From: Streptomyces coacervatus
GTDB taxonomy: Bacteria > Actinomycetota > Actinomycetes > Streptomycetales > Streptomycetaceae
Length of the DNA: 64,000 nucleotides
Direction: 5' to 3'
Assembly (NCBI RefSeq): GCF_029223485.1
Contig: NZ_JARHTP010000013.1
Span: 62,001 to 126,000, forward strand
In this document: one piece after another, positions 7,162-14,144 of the stretch
How the letters are laid out: each line of letters opens with the position of its first letter
How positions within the stretch are numbered: the first letter of the stretch is position 1
Made by a program: the position numbers and the translations under genes
The notes under the pieces: generated by a model
Database searches by the model: none
Told to the model about the DNA's origin: nothing
Seen by the model: the letters and a program-made list of their open reading frames with translations, nothing else

Positions 7162-9051
7162 TCAGAGCAGGTCGGCGCGGGCCTGGCTGTCGTCGACGTG
7201 ACGGCCGGCGACGTGACCGTCCTCGACCGGAATGCCGTCGACCGGAGTGTTGTCGACGGAACTGTCCGCGAGGAAGCCGCCCGACTGGTGCTGCCACAGC
7301 TTCGCGTACGCGCCGTCCGACGCAAGCAGTTCCTGGTGCGTGCCCTGCTCGACGATGCGTCCGCGGTCGAGGACGACGAGCCGGTCCATGCCGGCGACCG
7401 TGCTCAGCCGGTGCGCCACCACCAGCGCCGTCCGCCCCTCCATGAGCCGCCACAGCGCCTCCTGGACGAGGATCTCGCTCTCGGAGTCCAGGGCGCTGGT
7501 CGCCTCGTCGAGCAGCAGGATCGGGGCGTCCCTCAGGATCGCCCGGGCGAGGGCGACCCGTTGGCGCTGTCCGCCGGACAACTTGATGCCGCGCTCGCCC
7601 ACCATGGTGCCGAAGCCGTCGGGCAGCGCATCGGCGAACTCCGTGACGTGCGCCGCCTCGGCCGCCCGGCGGATCTCGGCATCGGTGGCGTCCGGCCGGG
7701 CGAAGGCGATGTTCTCCCGCAGGGTGCGGTGGAACATCGCCGGGTCCTGCGGCACGTAGGCGATCAGACCGCGCAGATCGGCCTGACGCATCCGGCTGAT
7801 GTCCTGGCCGCCGATGAGGATCCGGCCGCCGTCGATGTCGGTCATCCGCAGCAGCAGGCGCGTCAGGGTGGTCTTGCCCCCGCCGGAGCGGCCGACGAGA
7901 CCGATCTTCGTCCCGCCGGGCACGGACAGGTCGAGTCCCTCGAACAGCGGATCCGCTCCCCCGTGGGCGAAGGTCACCCGCTCGAAGCGGACGTCGGCGG
8001 GGCCCGGCAGCAGTTGCTCCGGCGAGGCCGGGTCGAGCACGGTCGGCGGAACCAGCAGCAGTTCGGTGAACTGTGCCGCCTCCGTCATCGAGCGCTCCAG
8101 CCGCCGGTAGGTCTGGTTGAACTCGAACATGATCTTCGTCGCGTTGCTGTAGTACGTGAAGGCGACCACGACCGCCTCGACGCCGTGCTCGCCCCCGCCG
8201 AGCGCGACCGCGAGCAGCAGGCCCAGCACGTTGGTCAGTACGGACATCGGCGCGACGAACGTGTCGATGCGCAGGTTGCCGTAGTCCCACGACCTGAGCG
8301 TGAGCCGCCGCGAGTGGGCGACGCGGGTCCGGTGCTCGGCGGCCTCGCGGTGTTCCGCGGCGAACGCGCGGACCGTGTCCATGTTCATCAGGCTGTCGGC
8401 GACATGGCCCGACACCCGGGCGATCGCCTCCTCGCGCTGGTCGACGAGCGCCTGGCGACGCCGGACGAGCGGCGCGACGCACACCGCCGTCAGCGCGATC
8501 ATCGCCAACAGCCCGACGACGAGCAGCGGTTCGTAGCGCCACAGCACCACCGACCCGAACACCAGCGGTACGAGGCTGCCCACGATGTTGAACGTGAGGG
8601 TGTCGCCGAACTCCTCGAAGCGGGAGGCGAAACTCAGCACCCGCTTGGTCAGCGCCCCGGCGAAGTTGTCGTGGAAGAACGCGGCGTCCTTGGCGAACAG
8701 CTCGTCCATGCCGATCACATACAGCTGCTCAATGCCGAGGGCGTCGAGGCGGTTCAGGCAGTGCAGACCGATGCGCCACACCCCCTCCGACAGCAGCAGG
8801 ACACCGGCGAAGCCGAGGACGTACGGCAGCGTCGAGCCGATACCGATGCCGGCGTCGCCGGCGATACGGCCGACGAGCTTCGCAACCAGCAGCGGCGCGA
8901 TATAGCTGATCCCGATGTTGCCGAGCGCCGGGAGCAGCATGCCGGGCACGGTCCACTGCCGCAGCCGGCCCAACTCCCGTCCGTAGTAACGAAGTGCGAG
9001 GAGCACGGCGCCCCTGCGCGGCGGTACCTTGCGCGATTCAGGTAATCCCAT
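7162..9051 (-). CDS. ABC exporter, fused permease and ATPase (MsbA/MdlB type)
   Basis: A 629-residue half-transporter. Residues 1-345 form a six-helix exporter membrane domain, 350-600 the nucleotide-binding domain. Walker A is GRSGGGKT (387-394), the Q-loop VPQDP (433-437), the signature LSGGQ (491-495), Walker B ILLLDE (511-516) and the H-loop AHRLST. It should work as a homodimer, since no partner exporter gene is adjacent; the substrate is unknown. The C-terminal 40 residues after the ATPase are low complexity. The gene is flanked by a decayed AraC regulator, a possible former controller. Confidence 0.92.
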   Translation of the reverse strand: MGLPESRKVPPRRGAVLLALRYYGRELGRLRQWTVPGMLLPALGNIGISYIAPLLVAKLVGRIAGDAGIGIGSTLPYVLGFAGVLLLSEGVWRIGLHCLNRLDALGIEQLYVIGMDELFAKDAAFFHDNFAGALTKRVLSFASRFEEFGDTLTFNIVGSLVPLVFGSVVLWRYEPLLVVGLLAMIALTAVCVAPLVRRRQALVDQREEAIARVSGHVADSLMNMDTVRAFAAEHREAAEHRTRVAHSRRLTLRSWDYGNLRIDTFVAPMSVLTNVLGLLLAVALGGGEHGVEAVVVAFTYYSNATKIMFEFNQTYRRLERSMTEAAQFTELLLVPPTVLDPASPEQLLPGPADVRFERVTFAHGGADPLFEGLDLSVPGGTKIGLVGRSGGGKTTLTRLLLRMTDIDGGRILIGGQDISRMRQADLRGLIAYVPQDPAMFHRTLRENIAFARPDATDAEIRRAAEAAHVTEFADALPDGFGTMVGERGIKLSGGQRQRVALARAILRDAPILLLDEATSALDSESEILVQEALWRLMEGRTALVVAHRLSTVAGMDRLVVLDRGRIVEQGTHQELLASDGAYAKLWQHQSGGFLADSSVDNTPVDGIPVEDGHVAGRHVDDSQARADLL

Positions 9052-9225
9052 CCCGATCCCGTGTGGTTGTACGGTGGACCTGCGCGTGCCGCGTCGGTGG
9101 GGTTGCCGTCGGAGTGAAGGCCGTCGCGCGAATACGGGCAGGCCAGGGAGTGGGAGTGTCCCGCGAGGGCGCCCCCTACGTCCAAGCGTTTTCCGTCGTC
9201 TTCCTCTTGGCTCGAACGTCGTCCG

Positions 9226-9441
9226 TCATGGCTTCGCGCCCGACCCGTCGAGCAGAACCGGAACCTGCCCCGCCGCGGCCGGCCGGGCGCGCAGCCGTGC
9301 CGCGTCCTGGCCGGGCGGCAGGCCGTAGGCGCGCCGGTATTCGCGGTTGAACTGGGTCGCGCTGACATATCCGAGGAGGATCAGGCGGTTCTCCACCCCC
9401 AGGCGCTGAGCGCCCCGCACGCGTTCCAGCAACCGGCGCAC
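9226..9441 (-). pseudogene. AraC family regulator, C-terminal remnant
   Basis: The segment LLGYVSATQFNREYRRAYGLPPGQDAARLRA is the end of an AraC-type second HTH (normally GYxSxSQFSREYRRxFGxPPxxDxxRLR). Only about 70 residues can be read, from a GTG at 9441, and the sensor domain and first HTH are absent. The stretch just upstream (RGAQRLGVENRLIL) does not match the family, so an internal deletion seems to have joined two parts. The 174 nt between this remnant and the ABC exporter gene hold no other gene. Confidence 0.6.
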
Positions 9442-9466
9442 CGACTCGTCGTCGAGCGGGGCTGTG

Positions 9467-9489
9467 AGAACGTTCTACTGGAACGTTCT
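9467..9489. promoter_or_regulatory. LacI-type operator pair (AGAACGTTCT and GGAACGTTCT)
   Basis: AGAACGTTCT (9467-9476) is a perfect palindrome with the central CG typical of LacI-family operators. A second copy with one mismatch, GGAACGTTCT, lies at 9480-9489. A perfect -35-like TTGACA follows at 9511-9516. The same palindrome recurs at 9553-9564 and 10981-10992, in front of the isomerase and lacI-type genes. Confidence 0.7.
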
Positions 9490-9552
9490 AGCTCCGCCTC
9501 CGCCGAACCCTTGACATAAGCGTGCGACGGCTGGCGTACTGCTCACCAGTTA

Positions 9553-9564
9553 TAGAACGTTCTA
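9553..9564. promoter_or_regulatory. LacI-type operator TAGAACGTTCTA before the isomerase gene
   Basis: A perfect 12-bp palindrome lies 46 nt upstream of the isomerase start and downstream of TTGACA (9511-9516). Repressor binding here would block initiation or early elongation. It is identical over all 12 bases to the site at 10981-10992. Confidence 0.75.
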
Positions 9565-9610
9565 GTATCTCCGGTCGCCCGGAGATGATCCGGAGATGAG
9601 GAGACCCGCG

Positions 9611-10393
9611 ATGTACACACTGGCGGTCTGCGCGGAGATGGTCTTCCGAGACCTGCCGATCGGCCAGCGGGCCAGGCGCATCCACGAGGCCGGATTCCAG
9701 GTCGAGATCTGGGACTGGACGAAGCACGATCTCGACGCCCTCGCCCGGACCCCCGCCGAGTTCGTCTCCATGACGGGGTACGTCAGCGGCAGCCTCACCG
9801 ATGAGGACGGCGCGGCCGAGCTGTTGCGCACGGCCGAGGAGTCGCTCAAGGCGGCCGAGCACCTGGGCTGCACCCGGCTGAATCTGCACGGAACCGGTCT
9901 GGACGACCGGGGGCTGCCTGTGGTGCCGGTACCCGGGGAACCGACGGGCGCGATGTGGCTGGCCGCGCACCGCACTCTCACGCGGATCACCGAGCTCGGC
10001 GAGGACGCCGGGGTCGTCTTCACCCTGGAGAACCTCAACACCGCGGTCGACCACCCGGGCGTCCCCTTCGCGAAGGCCACCGACACGCTCGCGCTGGTCG
10101 CCGCCGTGGACAGGCCGGGGCTGCGCATGAACCTGGACCTGTACCACGCCCAGATCGGCGAGGGGAACCTGATCGAGCTGGTCCGACGCGCCCACGGCGC
10201 GGGACTCATCGGGGAGATCCAGGTGGCGGACGTACCGGGCCGCTGCGAGCCCGGCACGGGAGAGATCAACTACCCGGCCATCGCCCGCACTTTGGCCGAC
10301 ATCGGTTACGAGGGCACCGTCGCCATGGAGGCATGGGCTTCCAACGACAGCGAGGCCGCTCTGGAGCGCTTCCGGACGGCGTTCACCGTCTGA
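9611..10393 (+). CDS. TIM-barrel sugar isomerase/epimerase, hydroxypyruvate isomerase-like
   Basis: A 260-residue xylose-isomerase-like TIM-barrel protein (AP endonuclease 2 superfamily). Motifs include EMVFRDLPIGQRARRIHEAGF, LNLHGTG, VVFTLENLNT (metal-binding Glu), LRMNLDLYHAQIGEGNLIELVRR, GEIQVADVPGRCEPGTGEINYP and the terminal metal-binding Glu in VAMEAW, as in hydroxypyruvate isomerases. It would act in the cytosol on a small keto sugar or keto acid. ATG 9611 is preceded by AGGAG (9599-9603). It is under the LacI-type operators and is followed by a broken Gfo/Idh dehydrogenase, a typical partner in inositol or rare-sugar catabolism. Confidence 0.85.
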   Translation: MYTLAVCAEMVFRDLPIGQRARRIHEAGFQVEIWDWTKHDLDALARTPAEFVSMTGYVSGSLTDEDGAAELLRTAEESLKAAEHLGCTRLNLHGTGLDDRGLPVVPVPGEPTGAMWLAAHRTLTRITELGEDAGVVFTLENLNTAVDHPGVPFAKATDTLALVAAVDRPGLRMNLDLYHAQIGEGNLIELVRRAHGAGLIGEIQVADVPGRCEPGTGEINYPAIARTLADIGYEGTVAMEAWASNDSEAALERFRTAFTV

Positions 10394-10488
10394 CAGGGGT
10401 GGCCGCGGAGCGTCCGCACGCCCTCGCGTTCGCGCACCACGGTAATCGCCACCACCGCAGCAACGAAGTAGCTCACGGAGCATGTGCC

Positions 10489-10983
10489 ATGACCTCCCCT
10501 CAGTCCCTCGCGGTCGGCCTCATCGGAGCCGAACGCATGGGCTCCTTCCACGCCGAGACCCTGGCCCGCCGCCTGCCCGGTGTACGGCTGGCCGCCATCG
10601 CCGATCCCGCGCCCGGCGCCACCGAGGCACTGGCCGAACGTCTCGACTGCCCCAAGGCGTACACCGAGATCGGTGACCTGCTCACCGACCCGGAGATCGA
10701 CGCGGCCGTGATCGTCACCCCGGCCCGCACCCACGCCGGACTGGTCGAGGCCGCGGCGCGCGCCGGCAAGGCGGTCTTCTGCGAGAAGCCGATGGCCGTC
10801 ACCCTCGACGAGGCCGACCGCGCCGTCGCCGCCGCACGCGAGGCGGGCGTGGCCCTCCAGGTCGGCATCACCAGCGAGGATGCACGGGCCGCACCGGGTA
10901 TGGCACTCGCCACGGGCGCCCCGGTCCGCGTGGGCGACGCACGGAAGGTCCCTGCGCGCCAGGAGCCGTCGCGCCGACGTTAG
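10489..10983 (+). pseudogene. Gfo/Idh/MocA dehydrogenase with large internal in-frame deletion
   Basis: The gene has a good start (ATG 10489) and a normal NAD-binding half: VGLIGAERMGSFHAETLARRLPGVRLAAIADP, then VIVTPARTHAGLVEAAARAGKAVFCEKPMAV with the EKP motif. At ALQVG (about residue 125) it jumps to SEDARAAPGMALATGAPVRVGDARKV, which resembles the extreme C-terminus of inositol 2-dehydrogenase-type enzymes. About 165 codons remain of some 335, so the catalytic and substrate-binding beta-sheet domain is gone although the frame is open. The stop TAG forms the start of the LacI operator at 10981. Confidence 0.75.
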
Positions 10984-10992
10984 AACGTTCTA
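10981..10992. promoter_or_regulatory. LacI-type operator TAGAACGTTCTA before the lacI-type gene
   Basis: A perfect palindrome lies 36 nt upstream of the LacI-family start codon and overlaps the stop of the preceding remnant. It is identical to the 9553 site, which points to autoregulation. Confidence 0.75.
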
Positions 10993-11028
10993 TCATCGGG
11001 CGCACAGCACCCGAACAGGGAGGACAGA

Positions 11029-12054
11029 GTGGCGGCGACTCCCGCGGTCCCCGATGGAAAGCGACCGACGCTCGCCGACGTGGCGGCACGGGCGGGCGTG
11101 TCCACGGCGCTGGTCTCCATCGTGATGCGCGGCGCGAAGGGCGCGAGTGCCGCCACTCGCGAGCGTGTCCTCGAGGCGGCGCGCGAGATCGGCTACCGTC
11201 CGGACGCCCGGGCACGGCTGCTGCGCAGCCACCGTTCCCAGCTGCTCGGGGTGCAGTTCGGACTTCAACACCCTTTCCACTCCGACCTGGTGGAGGGCAT
11301 CTACGCGGCGGCCGAACCGGCCGGCTACCAGATCGCGCTGAGCGCCGTTGCCGCCGGACGCAGCGAGCAGCGTGCCGTCGAGACGCTGCTCGCCGACCGC
11401 TGCGAGGCGCTGATCCTGCTCGGCCCGCAGGTTCCGGCCGCGCAACTGGCGGAGCTCGCACGGGAGTTGCCGGTGGTGTCCATGGCCCGCCGGCTGCGGC
11501 TTCCCATCCCCGGCCTGGAGGTCGTACGGACCGCCGACGACGAGGGAGCCCGCCAGGCGGTGGACCACCTCGTCGCGCTGGGCCACCGCGACATCGCCCA
11601 CATCGACGGCGGCCGGGCACCGGGCGCGGCGGACCGCCGCCGCGGCTACCGCACCGCCATGAATCGCCATGGCCTCGGCGAACACATCCGCGTCCTCCCC
11701 GGCGGACTGACCGAGGAGGAAGGCGCCACGGCCGCCGGTACCCTGGCGGCGGCCGCCCCGCGACCCACGGCCGTCCTGGCCTTCAACGACCGCTGCGCGA
11801 CCGGCGTTCTCGACATCTTCCTCCGCAGCGGCATCGAGGTCCCCGGCGACATCTCCGTCGTCGGATTCGACGACAGCCACCTGGCCCGCCTGGCCCACAT
11901 CGACCTCACCACCGTCGGCCAGGACATCCCCCGCCTCGCCCACCTGGCCGTCCACCGAGCCGTCGCCCGCGTGGAGGGCGAGGGGACCGCCGCCGACGAA
12001 CACGTCATCGCCCCACACCTCGTCATCCGGGGGACGACGGCCGCGCCTCGGTGA
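11029..12054 (+). CDS. LacI family transcriptional repressor
   Basis: A 341-residue repressor. The N-terminal HTH and hinge (PTLADVAARAGVSTALVSIVMRGAKGASAATRERVLEAA) are followed by a two-lobed sugar-binding domain (about 70-335) with the canonical VVGFDDSHLARL strand and the LGHRDIAHIDG segment. The start is GTG 11029 after AGGGAGG. It is the probable ligand of the four AGAACGTTCT-type sites at 9467-9489, 9553 and 10981, so it should repress the isomerase and itself. The inducer is presumably the sugar handled by the isomerase. Confidence 0.92.
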   Translation: MAATPAVPDGKRPTLADVAARAGVSTALVSIVMRGAKGASAATRERVLEAAREIGYRPDARARLLRSHRSQLLGVQFGLQHPFHSDLVEGIYAAAEPAGYQIALSAVAAGRSEQRAVETLLADRCEALILLGPQVPAAQLAELARELPVVSMARRLRLPIPGLEVVRTADDEGARQAVDHLVALGHRDIAHIDGGRAPGAADRRRGYRTAMNRHGLGEHIRVLPGGLTEEEGATAAGTLAAAAPRPTAVLAFNDRCATGVLDIFLRSGIEVPGDISVVGFDDSHLARLAHIDLTTVGQDIPRLAHLAVHRAVARVEGEGTAADEHVIAPHLVIRGTTAAPR

Positions 12055-12150
12055 GCCTTGCCTCACGGGCCCTGCCTCCACGTCTCCCGAGTGCCACCGC
12101 CGGACGATCCGCTGACGCTCGCGTTACTTCGGCGAATCATGTGGCAGGCA

Positions 12151-12178
12151 TTGACGTTTGCGGCGGGGTCCCTATTCT
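12151..12178 (+). promoter_or_regulatory. Predicted promoter of the GH54 gene (TTGACG-16-TATTCT)
   Basis: TTGACG (12151-12156) and TATTCT (12173-12178) are separated by 16 nt and lie about 145 nt before the GH54 start. The match to the main-sigma-factor consensus is good for this GC content. The long leader after it holds no obvious operator. Confidence 0.45.
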
Positions 12179-12321
12179 CCTGAGAGTCCGAAGACCCGAG
12201 CACTGTTCGAAATTACGGACATCCTCGGCCGCAAGTTCCCGGCCTGAAACCGTTCCTGGCATGAACCTTCGCACCGGTACTGAGCGAGACCGCACCCCCC
12301 ACAACCGAAGGAGCTCTGCCC

Positions 12322-13395
12322 ATGCCCTTCCGATCACGGTTACGTCCCCTGCGGCACCTGGTGCTCGCCACCGGCGCGGCCGCCGCGCTCGGCGTCGGTC
12401 TGCTCACCGCCGCCGCCCCGGCCGCACCCGCCGCCACCTCGCTGCCGTGCGATCTCTACGCCGCCGGCGGCACACCCTGCGTCGCCGCGCACAGTACGAC
12501 CCGCGCGCTGTACGCCTCCTACAACGGCCCCCTGTACCAGGTGCGCCGTGCCCGCGACAACGCCACCCGGGACATCGGCGTCCTCAGCCAGGGCGGGGTC
12601 GCCAACGCCGGCGCGCAGGACTCGTTCTGCTCCGGCACGACCTGCCTGATCACCGTCGTCTACGACCAGTCCGGACGCGGCAACCGCCTCACCCAGGCGC
12701 CTCCCGGCGGCTTCTCGGGCCCCGCCGCGGGCGGCTACGACAACCTCGCCAACGCGACCGCGGCACCCATCACAGTGGGCGGGCACAAGGCGTACGGCGT
12801 CTACGTGGCGCCCGGCACCGGATATCGCAACAACAGCACCAACGGCGTCGCGAAGGGCGACCAGCCGGAGGGCATGTACGCCGTCCTGGACGGCACGCAC
12901 TACAACGGCGGCTGCTGCTTCGACTACGGCAACGCCGAGACCAACAGCCGGGACAACGGCAACGGCACGATGGAGGCCATCTACTTCGGCAACATCAAGG
13001 TCTGGGGCTACGGCACCGGCAACGGCCCCTGGATCATGGCCGACCTCGAAAACGGCCTGTTCTCAGGCGTCAACGCCGGCTACAACGCGAACGACCCGTC
13101 GATCAGCCACCGTTACCTCACCGCGGTCGTCAAGGGCGGACCGGGCCGCTGGGCCATCCGCGGCGGCAACGCGCAGTCCGGCTCCCTGTCCACCTTCTAC
13201 AACGGCACGCGCCCCAATGTCTCCGGCTACAACCCGATGAAGAAGGAAGGCGCCATCATCCTCGGCATCGGCGGCGACAACAGCCACGGATCCGCCGGCA
13301 CCTTCTACGAAGGTGTCATGACCTCCGGCTATCCGTCGGACGCCACCGAGAACGCGGTGCAGGCCAACATCACCGCAGCCGGTTACGGCAGGTAG
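12322..13395 (+). CDS. Secreted GH54 alpha-L-arabinofuranosidase, catalytic domain only
   Basis: A 357-residue protein with a Sec signal peptide (about residues 1-38, ending APAAPAAT). The rest is the arabinofuranosidase B catalytic fold: CDLYAAGGTPCVAAHSTTRALYASY, VYDQSGRGNRLTQAPPGGF, GGCCFDYGNAETN and GIGGDNSHGSAGTFYEG. By analogy with fungal AbfB, Glu206 in NAETN and Asp319 in GGDNS are the likely nucleophile and acid/base. Cysteines, including a vicinal CC pair (198-199), fit the disulfides of the family. The usual C-terminal arabinose-binding CBM42 is absent and the protein ends cleanly after the catalytic domain. It would release arabinose from arabinan or arabinoxylan outside the cell. 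Confidence 0.9.
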   Translation: MPFRSRLRPLRHLVLATGAAAALGVGLLTAAAPAAPAATSLPCDLYAAGGTPCVAAHSTTRALYASYNGPLYQVRRARDNATRDIGVLSQGGVANAGAQDSFCSGTTCLITVVYDQSGRGNRLTQAPPGGFSGPAAGGYDNLANATAAPITVGGHKAYGVYVAPGTGYRNNSTNGVAKGDQPEGMYAVLDGTHYNGGCCFDYGNAETNSRDNGNGTMEAIYFGNIKVWGYGTGNGPWIMADLENGLFSGVNAGYNANDPSISHRYLTAVVKGGPGRWAIRGGNAQSGSLSTFYNGTRPNVSGYNPMKKEGAIILGIGGDNSHGSAGTFYEGVMTSGYPSDATENAVQANITAAGYGR

Positions 13396-13407
13396 GACCG
13401 CACGCAA

Positions 13408-13445
13408 GAAGGGCCTACGCAGACTCTCGCCTGCGCGGGCCCTTC
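13408..13445 (+). terminator. Rho-independent-type terminator after the GH54 gene
   Basis: Arms gaagggcc-acgcag and ctgcgcgggcccttc form a long GC-rich hairpin 13 nt after the GH54 stop. There is no U-tract, as is common in Streptomyces. Confidence 0.6.
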
Positions 13446-13520
13446 GCAACGTTCCCGCTCGGCCTGGTGACGGCCGCCCACCGGGGTCGACAACGCGCTG
13501 CGTAGGACCTTCACGTACAC

Positions 13521-13653
13521 GCCCGCAGCCGCTCCGTCGACCTGTACGTCCACCGCATCCGCCGCAAGCTCGGCCCGCGCCGCATCCCTGCTCACCACGG
13601 AGCGAGGCGTAAGCTTCCGCCGGCGTGCGGCCCCCGCTCCGGCCCATCCCTGA
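13521..13653 (+). pseudogene. OmpR-type response regulator, frameshifted DNA-binding tail
   Basis: RSVDLYVHRIRRKLG (13521-13568) is the recognition-helix region of a winged-helix response regulator. The expected continuation SLLTTERGVSFRRRAAPAPAHP and a TGA at 13651 are found in the next frame (13587-13653), so a one-base indel lies near 13570-13586. The receiver domain and the rest of the effector domain are missing. Confidence 0.6.
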
Positions 13654-13665
13654 AGGAGCATGCCG

Positions 13666-14058
13666 ATGAGCAGACCCCAATCCGAGTTCCACCGTCCCCC
13701 GGCACCCTGGCGGCAGCCGTCCGGCGCGCCCGTCGGCGTGTGGGAGCAGGTGCTGGCCGTGGATCCGGAGACGGGCGAGGCCACCGTGCTCCAACGGTAC
13801 GAACCGGGGACGGACACCAGCCCGCAGGGCACCGTCCGGCACGACTTCTTCGAGGAGGTGTACATCCTCGACGGCTCCCTCACCGACCTGCGCCTCGGCG
13901 AGACGTTCACCGCGGGGATGTATGCGTACCGGCACCCGGGGATGGAACACGGGCCGTGGACGAGCCCGGAGGGCGTGATGATGTTCGTGATCCGCAGCGA
14001 TACGTCCAACCGGGGCAGCCGCGACCACCACGGCGTTGGCTCCCCCGGCACGCCCTAG
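13666..14058 (+). CDS. Small cupin-fold protein
   Basis: A 130-residue single-domain cupin of the ChrR/DUF4437-like type: GTDTSPQGTVRHDFFEEVYILDGSLTDLRLGETFTAGMYAYRHPGMEHGPWTS. The first histidine and Glu-Glu (HDFFEEVYILDG) and the later HPGMEHGP supply potential metal ligands. ATG 13666 is preceded by AGGAG at 13654-13658; the ATG at 13660 is too close to that site. The reaction is unknown, and such proteins bind metals or act as small oxygenases or sensors. The last 18 residues are low complexity and may be an altered end. The gene directly follows the response-regulator remnant. Confidence 0.75.
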   Translation: MSRPQSEFHRPPAPWRQPSGAPVGVWEQVLAVDPETGEATVLQRYEPGTDTSPQGTVRHDFFEEVYILDGSLTDLRLGETFTAGMYAYRHPGMEHGPWTSPEGVMMFVIRSDTSNRGSRDHHGVGSPGTP

Positions 14059-14144
14059 CCGCACGCCGGCTCCCCGAGCAGCCTCCCGGTGCGGCGCAGG
14101 TGCTCATCGGCGTCCAGATCCGTCGCGCTGATCCCCCTCCGCGC

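Noticed and set aside
9488..10483. A minus-strand open frame opposite the isomerase gene
   Set aside because: The isomerase on the plus strand has metal-binding motifs, a ribosome site and operators; the antisense product has none.
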